Source of the DNA: Mesorhabditis belari
Taxonomy: Eukaryota > Nematoda > Chromadorea > Rhabditida > Rhabditidae
NCBI GenBank assembly: GCA_958450365.1
Contig: CAUEEP010000893.1
Coordinates: 248,001 to 312,000 of the forward strand
Direction: 5' to 3'
DNA: 64,000 nucleotides
Numbering within the stretch: the first letter of the stretch is position 1; each line of letters opens with the position of its first letter. The notes under the pieces were generated by a model that had not been told where the DNA came from, did not search any database, and was given only the letters and a program-made list of their open reading frames with translations. Positions 53,087-63,825 of the stretch are shown piece after piece. A program made the position numbers and the translations under genes.

Positions 53087-53509
53087 GTGGATGTTCCCCT
53101 CCTTCACACACTCCATGCCCATCACCGCACGTCAAAAAGATCAACCGTTGTCGTTTCAATTTTTTCGCGTATCCTGGATATTCGACAAACAACCCGCAAT
53201 TTGTATCATCACATGGAAATTCATCAACTTTATCCTAAACTAGAAGATTGCTTTTGTTTAGAACTGACATCATTGCGTCGAGCACAGTTCCACTATGATT
53301 TTCAATCCACGCCAAGAGCAGAGCTGATTCTTGGCTTACTATTAGCTGGCCTAACTCTTGGCTTACTATTAGTTGGCCTAACTCTTGGCTTACTATTAGT
53401 TGGCCTAACTGTTTTTCTCAATCCCTTTGTATTCCAATCAAATAGGTTGGCAAAAGATTCAATTTGTGTTAAACAGGAGACTATTACCTTAATTTTTTTA
53501 TTACCCTAA
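53087..53509 (+). CDS. Unrecognised open frame, possible exon
   Basis: The part DIRQTTRNLYHHMEIHQLYP then LEDCFCLELTSLRRAQFHYD reads like a folded protein, and an AAAAAG acceptor-like site lies upstream, but I find no partner exons and no family. The end of the frame is a 27-bp repeat (see 53331) that encodes LGLLLVGLT three times. It may be a fragment of a lost gene. Confidence 0.25.
   Translation: MDVPLLHTLHAHHRTSKRSTVVVSIFSRILDIRQTTRNLYHHMEIHQLYPKLEDCFCLELTSLRRAQFHYDFQSTPRAELILGLLLAGLTLGLLLVGLTLGLLLVGLTVFLNPFVFQSNRLAKDSICVKQETITLIFLLP
53331..53410. repeat. 27-bp tandem repeat, three units
   Basis: TTGGCTTACTATTAGTTGGC with CTAACTC, three nearly identical units, in frame within the open frame at 53087-53509. 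Confidence 0.9.
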
Positions 53510-53945
53510 ATACTCTAATAGAATGCCACTCCCATAATGACGGGCATGCATTCAATGTGCCTAGTAATTCTTCATTAAATGGCACCAAAATTGGGTCAAC
53601 TGAATGTAGTTGGTACTGTAATAAGGAATAACAAACCGTTAGTCCTTAACGGGACAACGGTAGTTTTCTTAAAGACTGTAAATACTCTAATAGAATGCCA
53701 CTCCCATAATGACGGGTATACAGTCGCGAAGTCTAACTTTGAATGTCCAATTCTTCGCATTGTTTTATGCTACAGTAAGCGCTTGAGTGTCAAATGATAG
53801 CCCTTGAAATCTAATATTTTTTTTGGTATAAAAAGTCTAGTTGAGAAAATCTAGGGGCTGAGAAAAACATGATTTTCTAAAAAGAAGTCATACTATGCGA
53901 CTGTACGAGGCGGTGGCGTTCTATTGGATTGGTGAATTGAACTGC
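53502..53945. mobile_element. MITE (ACTCTAATAGAATGCCACTC family), one full and one partial copy
   Basis: TAAATACTCTAATAGAATGC then CACTCCCATAATGACGGG occurs at 53.51 and 53.68 kb. The second copy runs to ACTGTACGAGGCGGTGGCGT near 53.92 kb. The related copy at 59.09-59.40 kb has the same interior (CCCATAATGACGG, GCGACTGTACGAGGGCGGTG). Confidence 0.65.
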
Positions 53946-54876
53946 TGGCTATTTCGAGAGATTCACAGATAAAAAACAACAGCATTGAACCAGCTGAAAG
54001 GGGCTTTGATTACTTCAACATTTCCTCAAATTATTGCGAAAAAAATTATGCTTCCAGCTTTTTATTTTTTTGGTATTTTTCTTCACTTCTTCTATTGCAC
54101 TCGACAATCTGCCAACGGGACATATTCGTCATGTCATGCTTCATGAGTTCCCACAAGAGCACCGTGCAGGCTTGGCAGCTGCTAATATTAAAAAGATATA
54201 TGGGGAGGACTCACCTTCCGAAAGAATGTGTCGAGTATGGTTTACCAAGTTTCGAGCTGGGGACAAATCTTTAAAAGATACAGAGGGCCGTGGAGCGGCA
54301 CCCCAGATGGATGATTTCAAATTACTCGAACTCATTACCAACGACCATCGGATATCATTGCGTGAATTGGAGAAGAGTTAGGGGTTGATCATGTTACAGT
54401 GCTAAGGCACCTTCATACCCTTGGATTTAAATCGAAACTCGGGACTTGTGTGCCCCATGACCTCACTGGCCCCCAGAAGTGGCAGCACGCCTCCATCAGT
54501 GCCGCTCATCTCTCACGATACGAAAGGAAATCCTTTCTTCCTCGAATCGTGACAGAAGATGAGAAATGCAGGCTTGGCAGCTGCTAATATTAAAAAGATA
54601 TATGGGGAGGAAGCGAAAGAACGTGTCGAGTATGGTTTGCCAAGTTTCGAGCTGGGGACAAATCTTTGAAAGATGGAGAGGGCCGTGGAGCGGCCGTAAA
54701 GCGAGAAGTGAAGAAAAATACCAAAAAATAAAAAGCTGGAAGCATAATTTTATCGCAATAATTAGAGGAAATGTTGAAGTAACCAAAGCCCCTTTCAGCT
54801 GGTTCAATGCTGTTGTTTTTTTTATTTGCGAGTCCCGCGAAATAGCCGGCAGTTTTCAATTCACCAATCCAATAGT
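53927..54876. mobile_element. Fold-back element built from mariner sequence
   Basis: The outer ends TCTATTGGATTGGTGAATTG and CAATTCACCAATCCAATAG are inverted, as are 53.97-54.09 kb and 54.70-54.83 kb (AACAGCATTGAACCAGCTGA and its mirror). Between them lies part of a mariner gene and a second direct copy of 54168-54300 at 54569-54691. A half-copy of the end is at 54.98-55.02 kb. The structure suggests repeated abortive transposition or recombination. Confidence 0.72.
54100..54570 (+). pseudogene. Mariner transposase N-terminal half
   Basis: The frame reads GHIRHVMLHEFPQEHRA, YGEDSPSERMCRVWFTKFRA and then, after a frameshift at about 54.38 kb, DHVTVLRHLHTLGFKSKLGT, VPHDLTGPQKW and IVTEDEKC, reaching the first catalytic Asp. 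The rest of the catalytic domain is missing. It belongs to a different mariner subfamily from the element at 2.4 kb. Confidence 0.8.
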
Positions 54877-55372
54877 TGCTCGTTGACTTGGCGGTGAATT
54901 ACCAACAGACGGTCAAGCGTTTCTTTTACGGTTGCACCACTTTTCTGGCTTTGTATCACGCTAGCTTTAACTTGGCGTGCAGATAAGAAATAGCCGGCAG
55001 TTTTCATTTCACCAATCTAATATTAGAGTTTTTACGGTAGTGTGTCTAACACCTAATCTGACCTAAAGTTTAAATCTTTTGCACGTGTTTCAAATACGAT
55101 TACAACAGTGTTTCCTGTAGGAGAAGGAAGGTTTAGACAGAAGCCATGTGCAGAAAATTGGAATAAGTTAGGCCACCCTTAGACTAAAGCAATATCCTAC
55201 TGTTTGACCTTACTATTTACCTTACTATGACTTAGTTTGTCGGACAAAGTCGGAGTTTGTCGGACAAACTAAAGTGTTCAGGGAAAATTATAGAGCCAGG
55301 ACAAATTAGAGTGTTCAGGCTCTAGAGCAAAAAAGAAAAAAAACTGCTTGCGCATCCAGTCCAACAACTCAC

Positions 55373-55492
55373 CGGGTCTCCCGTGTAATCTCCGGAAAAA
55401 CACAAATTCTCGTTGACCAATTGATTCGTATTATAAACTCGATAGATATCCGAGAGGACAAACGAAATAAAAGCGAAGAAAAGAATGTACAT
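55373..55492 (-). CDS. Signal-peptide first exon of an unknown secreted protein
   Basis: A 40-codon exon, MYILFFAFISFVLSDIYRVY to CFSGDYTGDP, with a GTGAGT donor. Residues 1-14 are a good signal peptide. No second exon follows nearby; the best partner is the cysteine-containing block at 50.16-50.82 kb on the same strand, which would make the intron hold all inserts between 50.9 and 55.3 kb. Confidence 0.4.
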
Positions 55493-55910
55493 TTTTCCGA
55501 TAGAGATTATTTTGATTGCTCACCTCATTTCGTGTGTTTATCAAATAGTGGGGAAAAAACACAATGAATAAACAATTTGTAGAGAGGGGTTTCGATGGGA
55601 TTTTTTTTTGGCTAGATGCATTTTTTCTCCATTAAAATCTTAATATGGTTTTCTGTTTTGAGAATTTTTGTGGTTTAAAAAGAGAAAGGGTAAGAAAAAT
55701 AATGGAATCGTCAATGACAGGGTAAGGAAAATAATGGAATTGTCAATGACATTGTCAATGACAGGGTAAGGAAAATAATGGAATTGTCAATGACAATAGA
55801 TTTTCAGATTCTCAATTGAAAAAAGACATGTATTTGCGAAAGTTATGTTAAACTAGTCAAAAATTCGATAGAAAACCTTCTTGAACCTTCTCTTACAGGA
55901 AATACTGTTG
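55493..55910. other. Intergenic with small tandem repeat
   Basis: GTCAATGACAGGGTAAGGAA with AATAATGGAAT is repeated three times at 55.70-55.80 kb. No gene. Confidence 0.6.
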
Positions 55911-56095
55911 TAATCTTATTTGTTATCTGCTAAATTATCAGCAAGATTAGTAGAATGAGTAAAAAGATCTAAAGCCTACAGCAGAAACATGTGACGAAGC
56001 TATCGGACATCTGATAAGCCCCGCTCCTTTTCAACCCAGCAATCTAACTTTGAGCCTAAATTTCTTGATGTTGGACTGTCGAATTTCAATATTCT
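55911..56095. repeat. Direct repeat copied at 57.31-57.48 kb
   Basis: TTGTTATCTGCTAAATTATC through CTTGATGTTGGACTGTCG occurs again at 57312-57480 with a handful of changes. Confidence 0.85.
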
Positions 56096-56545
56096 TCGTA
56101 TCATTAGTTGTTTCCAAGTCTTTCTCTGTCGATTTGTACAAAAACTATTTAAATTGGACACCAAGAAATTTGAGCTTAAAGTTAGATTGCTAATGGGAAA
56201 AGGGGTGGGGCGCGTAGGTCTCACCTTTTATACTTGCCCCGCCCCTTCGCCATTAGCCATCTAACATTGAGCTCAAACATCTCGGTGTTTCGCTGTCCAA
56301 TTTCAATTCAATTCAATATTCAATATTTCCTTTTATACTTGCCCCGCCCCTTTTGCCATTAGCAATCTAACTTTAAGCTCAAATTTTTTAGTGTGGGACT
56401 GTTCAATTTCAATTTAATTCAATATTCTTCGTATCATTAGATGTTTCAAGTCTTTCTCTGTCGATTTGTACAAAACTATTTAAATTGAACAGCCCAACAC
56501 CAAGAAATTTGAGCCTAAAGTTAGATTGCCAATGGCGAAGGGGCT
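56034..56545. mobile_element. Two palindromic MITEs (AGCAATCTAACTTTGAGCCT ends)
   Basis: 56034-56203 begins AGCAATCTAACTTTGAGCCT and ends GCTTAAAGTTAGATTGCT. 56352-56545 is a longer copy with the same ends and interior (GTCTTTCTCTGTCGATTTGT). A left part alone is at 57.43-57.50 kb. The right end of the second copy joins telomere repeats. Confidence 0.8.
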
Positions 56546-56622
56546 AAGCCTAAGCCTAAGCCTAAGCCTAAGCCTAAGCCTGAGCCTGAGCCTAAGCCTG
56601 AGCCTAAGCCTGAGCCTAAGCC
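56545..56622. repeat. Interstitial telomere-type repeats (TTAGGC)n
   Basis: About 12-13 units of CCTAAG (TTAGGC on the other strand), some with A to G change (CCTGAG). TTAGGC is the nematode telomere unit. The array starts exactly at the end of a MITE and continues into unique sequence, so it is internal. Confidence 0.9.
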
Positions 56623-57284
56623 CAAATGTCTCAAAATCTTTGCTTGATTCATGAATTCCTTTGTACAATATTATACAAACAGCCGTTCAACCGTAAAACC
56701 AAGCCCAAGATTTCACTATTTATAATCGAGTAACAGAATAATGGATCGGGTGCGAAAGAAATAGTTTGTGTTACATCGAGTTTCAACTATTTTACAAAAC
56801 ATTCGCGAGATTTCAGTACCGGATATGCATCAGATACCAGATCTATATTATTTGATGATGCAATTAAAGCTCTAAAGCCTTGTTAGGCTACACAAGTAAA
56901 CACTCTTCATCTAGCACCTTCTTTATTTTCCTGCTTCATCTGGTAGCTTCTCAAAGACTCTGCGTAGTTTTTTTTTTTCTTGTTTTTAAAACTTTTCTTT
57001 TGTTTCTTTATTTTCCCTTCCGTGTTTTCCTCGTTTTCCTCCAATCCCCTTTTGATTGTGCCCAATAAATTCTCGTAGTAGCCGGGAAAAGAAAGGAAAA
57101 AGTTTCCACTCCCGCAAATGGTTTATTCGAGAAAAGGGAAAAAGAGAAAAGAAAATAAAAATTGAAATTCTTCAGTGCTGTAGATCTGAATCTTTTGAGC
57201 AATTATCTACAAATCTTCTCGATTTCATTGTTCAAGTTTAACTGTTTATAGCTCGATTGTCTATAACGACAAATATTTGTTCCT
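56623..57284. other. Intergenic
   Basis: Low-complexity T-rich and A-rich stretches; no gene is supported. Confidence 0.4.
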
Positions 57285-57705
57285 ACAGTACTGGACAATG
57301 AAATATCATATTTGTTATCTGCTAAATTATCAACAAGATTAGTAGAATGAGTAAAAAGATCTAAAGCCTACAGAAGAGATATGTGACGAAGCTATCGGAC
57401 ATCTGATAAGCCCCGCTCCTTTTCAACCCAGCAATCTAACTTTGAGCCTAAATTTCTTGATGTTGGATTGTCGAATTTCAATCATCTTGGTATCATTAGT
57501 TGAACGATCGTCACTTTCGCGCGTCTATAACTCCCTTGTCTTTGAGTTTAAACTATTAGTGTTATACATTTTTTGAAAGCTCTTTTCAAGGGCTACACAA
57601 TGGTAATATTAATATTTAGAAATACGGTAAAGACAAGGGAGTTACAGACGCGCGAAAGTGACGATCTTTTTTTGAAATATGATATTTCATTGTCCAGTAG
57701 TGTAT
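57285..57705. mobile_element. Long-palindrome MITE with nested insertion
   Basis: The ends TACTGGACAATGAAATATCA and TGATATTTCATTGTCCAGTA are inverted, as are the inner arms at 57505-57540 and 57630-57665 (GATCGTCACTTTCGCGCGTC and mirror). A copy of the 55.9-kb direct repeat is inserted in the left half, dating it after the palindrome. Confidence 0.8.
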
Positions 57706-59093
57706 ATCTTTGCGTCTTTATTTTAGTTTACAAATCACTATTTTGCAAAAAAACACTAATTCCTAGAGCCCACAAATTGCTTCAATTACTTCAATTTTAC
57801 TTTCATTTGCCGGGAGTGAAATTCTCTTTTCATCTGCTGAAGCGCCCAAGTTTCTACTGCCAAAAATGGAGGGAAGATTGGGGAGAAAATGAAGAGAAAG
57901 ATGGAGAGAAATGGATCAAGAAAAGAAATGAGAAAAGGAGGAAAAGAAAATGGGGAAAAGCAAAGGGATTTTCAGGGTAGAGAAAGGATGAAAAAGCGGG
58001 AAAAGCGGGAAAAGCAGCCACTGGCCGGGGGTCTTCGTTGAGAAATCGATTGCGTCGCACATAGCCGTGTATGGATAAAGATATGGAAATGGAAAAGGGA
58101 AAGGAGAGGCACCATAAGGGGCGCTTCAGTGGACTGGACTGGGAAAGGAGCTGAAGAGGGGTACTGGGACTCGACTGGACCACACTAGGATATCCGAGTC
58201 TCTCTCCTTTCTCTTTTTCTTCTAACTCTCACCTTTTTCCCTCTGCATTGCTTTCTCTTCTTTTCTTCGTTTCCTTCTTTGCCTCTGCCTTCTTCACTAG
58301 CCTCTTGTGTTGCCTTCTTTTCCTTGCTTTCTAGCCCTATTTGGATTCCTAGTGAGCTCCACAAAGCGCCCATTCTTGAGCACTCGCTAATCCAACAATC
58401 CCACGCTCTTTTCACTCTCAGTTTTTTTAAGTCATACTCTAAGCACTTTCGATATTCGACCGTTTGATTTTCGAATTTAAATCCGTTTTAGTAATACTTG
58501 ATTGTTTGTTTTGTGAATTTAAATCCGTTTCAAGCTTGCTTTTGGTGATTTTCCAAAACTCTGTTCTCCTTTTGGTCTTCTCCTTGTTCGTGTCTTGTTC
58601 GTGAGAACTGAGAAGTCTGAAAAGTGAGATTTTACAGTTATGATGAGAGTTTGCCGGTGTGGGTGCTTGGCTCGAGGCATTGTCAGGAATAAAATCAGCC
58701 ACAAGCCAGTACAAGCCAGTCTCTCTAGCTGCTACAAATCCTATTAGCTATTGGTTTGACCGGAAAGTCTTGTCCGCCTTTTTGAAATTTCCTTTTATAA
58801 ATGAATAATATAATCGATAAACGTGTGATTTGCTTTAAATAAAAAGATTACCTATTTCATTTAGCTCATTTTTATGCAAATTTGAGTCCGCTTTGAAGCA
58901 AATTTGAACGGGAATTCTTGTTTTTCCGAAAATTTCCTTACAATGAACATAGAATGAAAAAGACTTGGTGAAATGTTTTGTAAATTTGTCTATCTGCCTA
59001 ACTTTTCATTCTCTATCTTTCGTCTTTTGAATCAAAATAAGTTTCTTTCACAAAAGGTCCTCAAATTAACTATCAATCGTAACTAACTACTGT
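57706..59093. other. Intergenic
   Basis: The open frames at 57.57-57.98 and 58.19-58.42 kb are biased (lysine/arginine/glutamate runs from AGAAA-type DNA). No supported gene. A 40-bp near-repeat (TTTGATTTTCGAATTTAAATCCG / TTTGTGAATTTAAATCCG) is at 58.46-58.53 kb. Confidence 0.4.
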
Positions 59094-59400
59094 AAATACT
59101 GTAACAGCACCCCACCCGGGTGGGGTACTATATCCGAACAACCTAATAGTACCGCACGCCCATAATGACGGTGCGGAGTGTTGCGTAGGCTAGCTTTGAA
59201 CGAGTTTTTCTCGACACTGGCTTATGCTACAATGCTCGCTTAGGTATCAAAAAATAGCTGAAATTCAGGGCTATTTTTTGATACCAAAGAAGCATTTTTT
59301 GTAAGTACGGGTGCTTTGAAAAAAATGAAATACTAAAAAACTTTTGCGACTACGCGACTGTACGAGGGCGGTGGGGCACTATTACAGTATTTACGGTAAC
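59094..59400. mobile_element. MITE with TACTGTAAATACTGTAA ends, mariner-end insert
   Basis: Ends GTAAATACTGTAACAGCACC and CACTATTACAGTATTTACGG are inverted. At 59131-59150 the sequence TATCCGAACAACCTAATAG is a 19-bp copy of the mariner end seen at 3659, flanked on both sides by MITE sequence. Confidence 0.72.
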
Positions 59401-59769
59401 TATGTAATCAATCGAACTAATCTCAAATTTCATCGTTTTTGACTGCTCGATTTCACACTTTAAAAAAAATAAACTAATGCGAGCTTTTCAGAATTTCTTA
59501 AAGAGCAATTTGTAAATAAATAATAGGGCTTTTTGATAAAATAAACCATAAATTGATTGGTTCATTATTCATTTCAAAAAGTAACCTTTAAAAAAAGCGA
59601 ACAAGACTTTCTGGCCAATCTGATAAATCCGTTTCACTAATTGTTTTCAGCTTGCTTTTGGTGGTTTGCCAGTTTGCTCATTTGCGTAATCAGTCTTTCA
59701 ATCGCTGCTCCTTCAAACTCTGAATTCTTTTAATCAATCAGAATTTGGTCTGATTTCTTAAAGCATTTC
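59401..59769. other. Intergenic
   Basis: Nothing supported. Confidence 0.4.
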
Positions 59770-60152
59770 AAGCGCTTCAATTAATTAGCCAAACAATTAG
59801 CCAATCAGTTTCAAGCGCTTCAATCAATTAGTCAACCAATTAGCCAATCAATTAGCCAATCAACTAGCCAATCAACTAGCCAATCAACTAGCCAATCAAC
59901 TAGCCAATCAACTAGCCAATCAACTAGCCAATCAACTAGCCAATCAACTGGCCAATCAACTAGCCAATCTACTAACCAATCAACTAGCCAGTCAACTAGC
60001 CAGTCAACTAGCCAGTCAACCAGCCAGTCAACTAGCCAGTCAACTAGCCAGTCAACTAGCCAGTCAACTAGCCAGTCAACTAGCCAGTCAACTAGCCAGT
60101 CAACTAGCCAGTCAACTAGCCAGTCAACTAGCCAGTCAACTAGCCAATCAAC
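59770..60152. repeat. 12-bp minisatellite TCAACTAGCCAA/G
   Basis: About 31 units. The first half uses GCCAAT and the second half GCCAGT, so the array has homogenised in two blocks. Each unit carries CTAG. Confidence 0.97.
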
Positions 60153-60820
60153 GCATAGTTTCCAGATCTAGCCCTACCGTTTTAGCTTCCCTCTAGCAGC
60201 CTGACAGTTGCCAAAGTCATTCAAGAAATTCTGCATCTCTTATTTTTAGCTTTAGAAATATTCACTCTCTCAGAACGCTCATCTAATATCCACTTCACCC
60301 CAGCGCTTCCCGCTTCCCAGCTTCCCAGAGCGCGAAATTTGCATTTGAATTGCGAATGCAAGGGTTCTTACGAGAAAAACCGTATTGACAATCGTCCTTG
60401 GAATAATCTCATCTTACCCTTCTTGCTTCAGGATTAGAAAATAAATATTTTTTCCCTTTGATTGCCTTAAAACAGTGCCTCCTTTTGTCAATTTGCAGAA
60501 ATTCTTTTCCCATCATCGCCCAGATGGGTTCTCCCATATACAATTCTTTGCTGGAATCTCTTTTCCTCATCTTTTCTTTCATCGATTCTCTCACGGGATT
60601 TCATGAATTATTGCCGCTTTGACAAAAAAAATTCCCCGTGCATTTGCCAATTTGACGGTGGAAATAGGCAAATTTGGTCCCTTTTCAGTCAACTAGGCAT
60701 TTAATATTTGTCTACTCTTTATTCGGCCATGAAAAATGGATGATCCTTTGAATTTGTGTAGACATCGTTTCTGAGAATCGATTTTCTCCAACCATTTCTA
60801 TAAAGGATGGACACGAATTG
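60153..60820. other. Intergenic
   Basis: A minus-strand frame at 60.41-60.59 kb (MRESMKEKMRKRDSS) is charged and unassignable. Not called. Confidence 0.35.
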
Positions 60821-61608
60821 GCATCCGCGCCACATCCGCGCCACACCCGCGCCACACCCGGGCCACACCCGCACCACATCCCCGCCACATCCGCGCCACA
60901 TCCGCATCACATCCGCGCCACATCCCCGCCACATCCCCGCCACATCCGCGCCACACCAGCGCCACATCCGCGCCACACCCGCGCCACACCCGGGCCACAC
61001 CCGCACCACATCCCCGCCACATCCGCGCCACATCCGCATCACATCCGCGCCACATCCCCGCCACATCCCCGCCACATCCGCGCCACACCAGCGCCACATC
61101 CGCGCCACACCCGCATCACATCCGCATCACATCCGCGCCACATCCGCGCTACATCCGCGCCACATCCCCGCCACATCCGCGCCACACCAGCGGCACATCC
61201 GCGCCACATCCGCGCCACACCCGCGCCACATCCCCGCCACATCCGCGCCACATCCCCGCCACACCAGCGGCACATCCGCGCCACACCCGCGCCACACCTG
61301 GGCCAACCCGCACCACATCCCCGCCACATCCGCGCCACACCCGCGCCACACCCGCGCCACACCTGGGCCACACCCGCACCACATCCCCGCCACATCCGCG
61401 CCACACCCGCATCACATCCGCGCCACATCCGCGCCACATCCGCGCCACATCCCCGCCACATCCCCGCCACATCCGCGCCACATCCACGCCACACCCGCAT
61501 CACATCCGCGCCACATCCCCGCCACATCCCCGCCACATCCGCGCCACACCCGCATCACATCCGCATCACATCCGCGCCACATCCGCGCTACATCCGCGCC
61601 ACACCCTC
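60821..61608. repeat. 11-bp GC-rich minisatellite, higher-order 132 bp
   Basis: About 71 units of CCACATCCGCG and variants (CCACACCCGCG, CCACATCCCCG). The first 264 bases consist of two nearly identical 132-bp blocks of 12 units (60834 and 60966 start the same series). An 11-bp period is not a multiple of three, so each strand is open in several frames with a repeating 11-residue pattern (HIRATPAPHPR or MWRGCGADVAR). It is C-rich on this strand and far richer in GC than the surroundings. Confidence 0.97.
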
Positions 61609-62085
61609 ACCGCTCTTCCCCCTTTACGGATTCAAAAAGGGAAGCCCCTTATGCCAGATGCGTTTGAGCGATGGCGAGCGATCACCTACGTGCATAAAGA
61701 ACACCTCTTTCTTCCGGGATTCTTCTTTTGCTTTGTAGATGGTTCAAAAAGAAGATATTGAGCTGTAAATTTGTGCCCGAGGGTTTTCGGGATCGCGGAA
61801 TCGATTAGAGCTATGCATTTTATTGAGTCTATCAATCAGCTCGGATTTAACACAGATCCAAACTCGGATTTAACACAGATTTGTTAAATTATTTCCTATT
61901 TCCTAAGTTCAAAAGATTCCTTCAAAGATTCCTTCAAAGATTCCTTCAAAGATTCCTTCAAAGATTCCTTCAAAAGATTCAAAAGATTCCAAAAGATTCA
62001 AAAGATTCTTTTTCTTTTCAATTCTTTAATAAAATACAAGAAAACTTTCATTAAAAACCTCAAACTTTACCAATTTTTTTTGTTA
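61609..62085. repeat. Intergenic with 12-bp TTCAAAGATTCC repeats
   Basis: 61913-62010 contains six or more units of TTCCTTCAAAGA and AAAGATTCAAA. No gene. Confidence 0.8.
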
Positions 62086-62089
62086 CCAT

Positions 62090-63695
62090 CAGAGAGACTT
62101 GAGAGATCATCAGAGAGATCATTCAAGAGCTTCTAAAATGAGTTGTATGATTCCAAACGGGAAGTTCTTTTTGGATAGCCAATACCCCGGAAGAGCAAAT
62201 CCCATGGGCCTTTTTTTTGACCCTAAAAAAAGCTGAGAGTGTTTAGAGAACGGGTTCTTTTTTGTCTTTTTTTTTGTCTTTCTTTTCATCTGTTCTATTT
62301 CAAAAGGCCCAATTGGCTCCAATCGAATCTTTTCATTCGAATTCAAAGCTTTTCCTTTATGTCAAGCACTCTTTTCTTCCCCCAAACACTTCTTTTCACT
62401 TTTTCTTTCTCCATTCACTCAAAAATCCCATCACAAACATTGACAATTCGGATTTATGAGAGATTTCTTTGACAAGTTGCACAAGAAAGCTTATAATTAG
62501 ACTAGTTTGTCTTCTTGAAAGTTGCCTTTTTTTCTATCTGATGCCTAACCATTGACTCGACAAATTGACTTCGAAATTTTTTGAAAAACATCCTGGGAAA
62601 AGTCGAATTTATTTTAAAACTAGCAAGTGTTATATAGAGAATTGTAGCCCTTAATCTTGGCATCATTTATCTAAAAAAAACTTCCCGTTTGGAATCATAC
62701 AACTCATTTTACAAGCTCTTGAATGATCTCAAGTCTCAAGGCGATAGGCCTATTTGACACACAATATTATGCAATGTTTTTCTCAATTTTGAAGAAATCA
62801 GATCAATTGTTTGCCTTTTAACTTTACGAATTTTAGTATAGACACTGACGACACGTTTTTTTTGAAAAAGTTCCTGACAAACAGACGTTTTATTCGAAAC
62901 TTTTAACGACTTATTATCAAGTGTTATATAGAAAAATAAAGCCCTTAACCTTGGGATCATTTATCTAAAAAGAACTTCCCGTTTGGAATCATACAACTCA
63001 TTTTACAAGCTCTTGAATGATCTCAAGTCTCTCTCTGGTGATCGGCCTTTTTGACACATAATATTTTCATCTGGCAGTTGCTGGCAAACGTCTGACTTAT
63101 TATCAAGTGTTATATAGAGAATTGTAGCCCTTAATCTTGGCATCATTTATCTAAAAAGAATTTCCCGATTGGAATCATACAACTCATTTTACAAGCTCTC
63201 GAATGAGCAGCCTCTCACCAACGATCGACCATTTTTGGTAATTTTCTTAATAAAATAATCGTTTAAAAGTTTTTTCGATATTGATTTCGTGAGAAAATAA
63301 CATTTAATATCATTTAATAACAATAAGGATAGCAGTAAACTCTTTTTTTAAACTTTCCAAACCCAAAATTGGGGTTGATTTCTGGATTCATTCAACTCTG
63401 CAAAAAAGGGAAAATTGAACTTTTTCGAATATTCATTTGACAAGAAAATCTTGCTGTATAAGCCTCTCTAGTACTATACTTTTGTTAAATGGTACTTAAA
63501 GTAAAAATACCAGAAGCTTGATTGAAGGAATGTCTTTCTAGGAGAAAATTGTGTGTCATATTGTGTGTCAAAAAGGCCGATCGCCAGAGAGAGACTTGAG
63601 ATCATTCAAGAGCTTGTAAAATGAGTTGTATGATTCCAAACGGGAAGTTCTTTTTAGATAAATGATCCCAAGGTTAAGGGCTTTATTTTTCTATA
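62090..63695. repeat. Mirrored family of about 130-bp repeats
   Basis: The unit ATCTAAAAAGAACTTCCCGT then TTGGAATCATACAACTCATT and TACAAGCTCTTGAATGATCT occurs on the plus strand at 62.67-62.75, 62.96-63.06 and 63.15-63.21 kb and inverted at 62.10-62.17 and 63.56-63.66 kb. 62.93-63.06 kb and 63.56-63.70 kb form the best inverted pair, including the outer words TAAAGCCCTTAACCTTGG and its mirror. Confidence 0.85.
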
Positions 63696-63699
63696 TGTC

Positions 63700-63825
63700 G
63701 TAGCCGATTAAGGATTTCAGCTTCTGGTATTTTCAGGCTTAATCGGCTAGCCGAAGAAGTCTCAGACTTCTTGGGCTAGCCGATTAAGTCTCAAACTTCT
63801 TCGGCTAGTCGATTAAGTCTCAAAA
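63700..63825. repeat. Palindrome cluster GGCTAGCCGATTAAG
   Basis: TTAATCGGCTAGCCGAAGAA, CTTGGGCTAGCCGATTAAGT and CTTCGGCTAGTCGATTAAGT follow each other, forming alternative hairpins. Related to the hairpin at 45.64 kb. Confidence 0.75.

Noticed and set aside
56545..56622. Chromosome end
   Set aside because: Ordinary sequence continues on both sides and the repeats contain many variants.
57573..58415. Coding frames with Lys/Arg/Glu-rich translation
   Set aside because: They derive from AGAAA-rich low-complexity DNA and have no splice or start support.
59770..60152. CRISPR-like array
   Set aside because: Units are contiguous 12-bp repeats without spacers, in a eukaryotic genome.
60719..61738. 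Several overlapping open frames of 99-306 residues, rich in His/Pro/Thr or in Cys/Trp/Gly
   Set aside because: An 11-bp repeat is open in several frames on both strands at once; repeats explain them fully.
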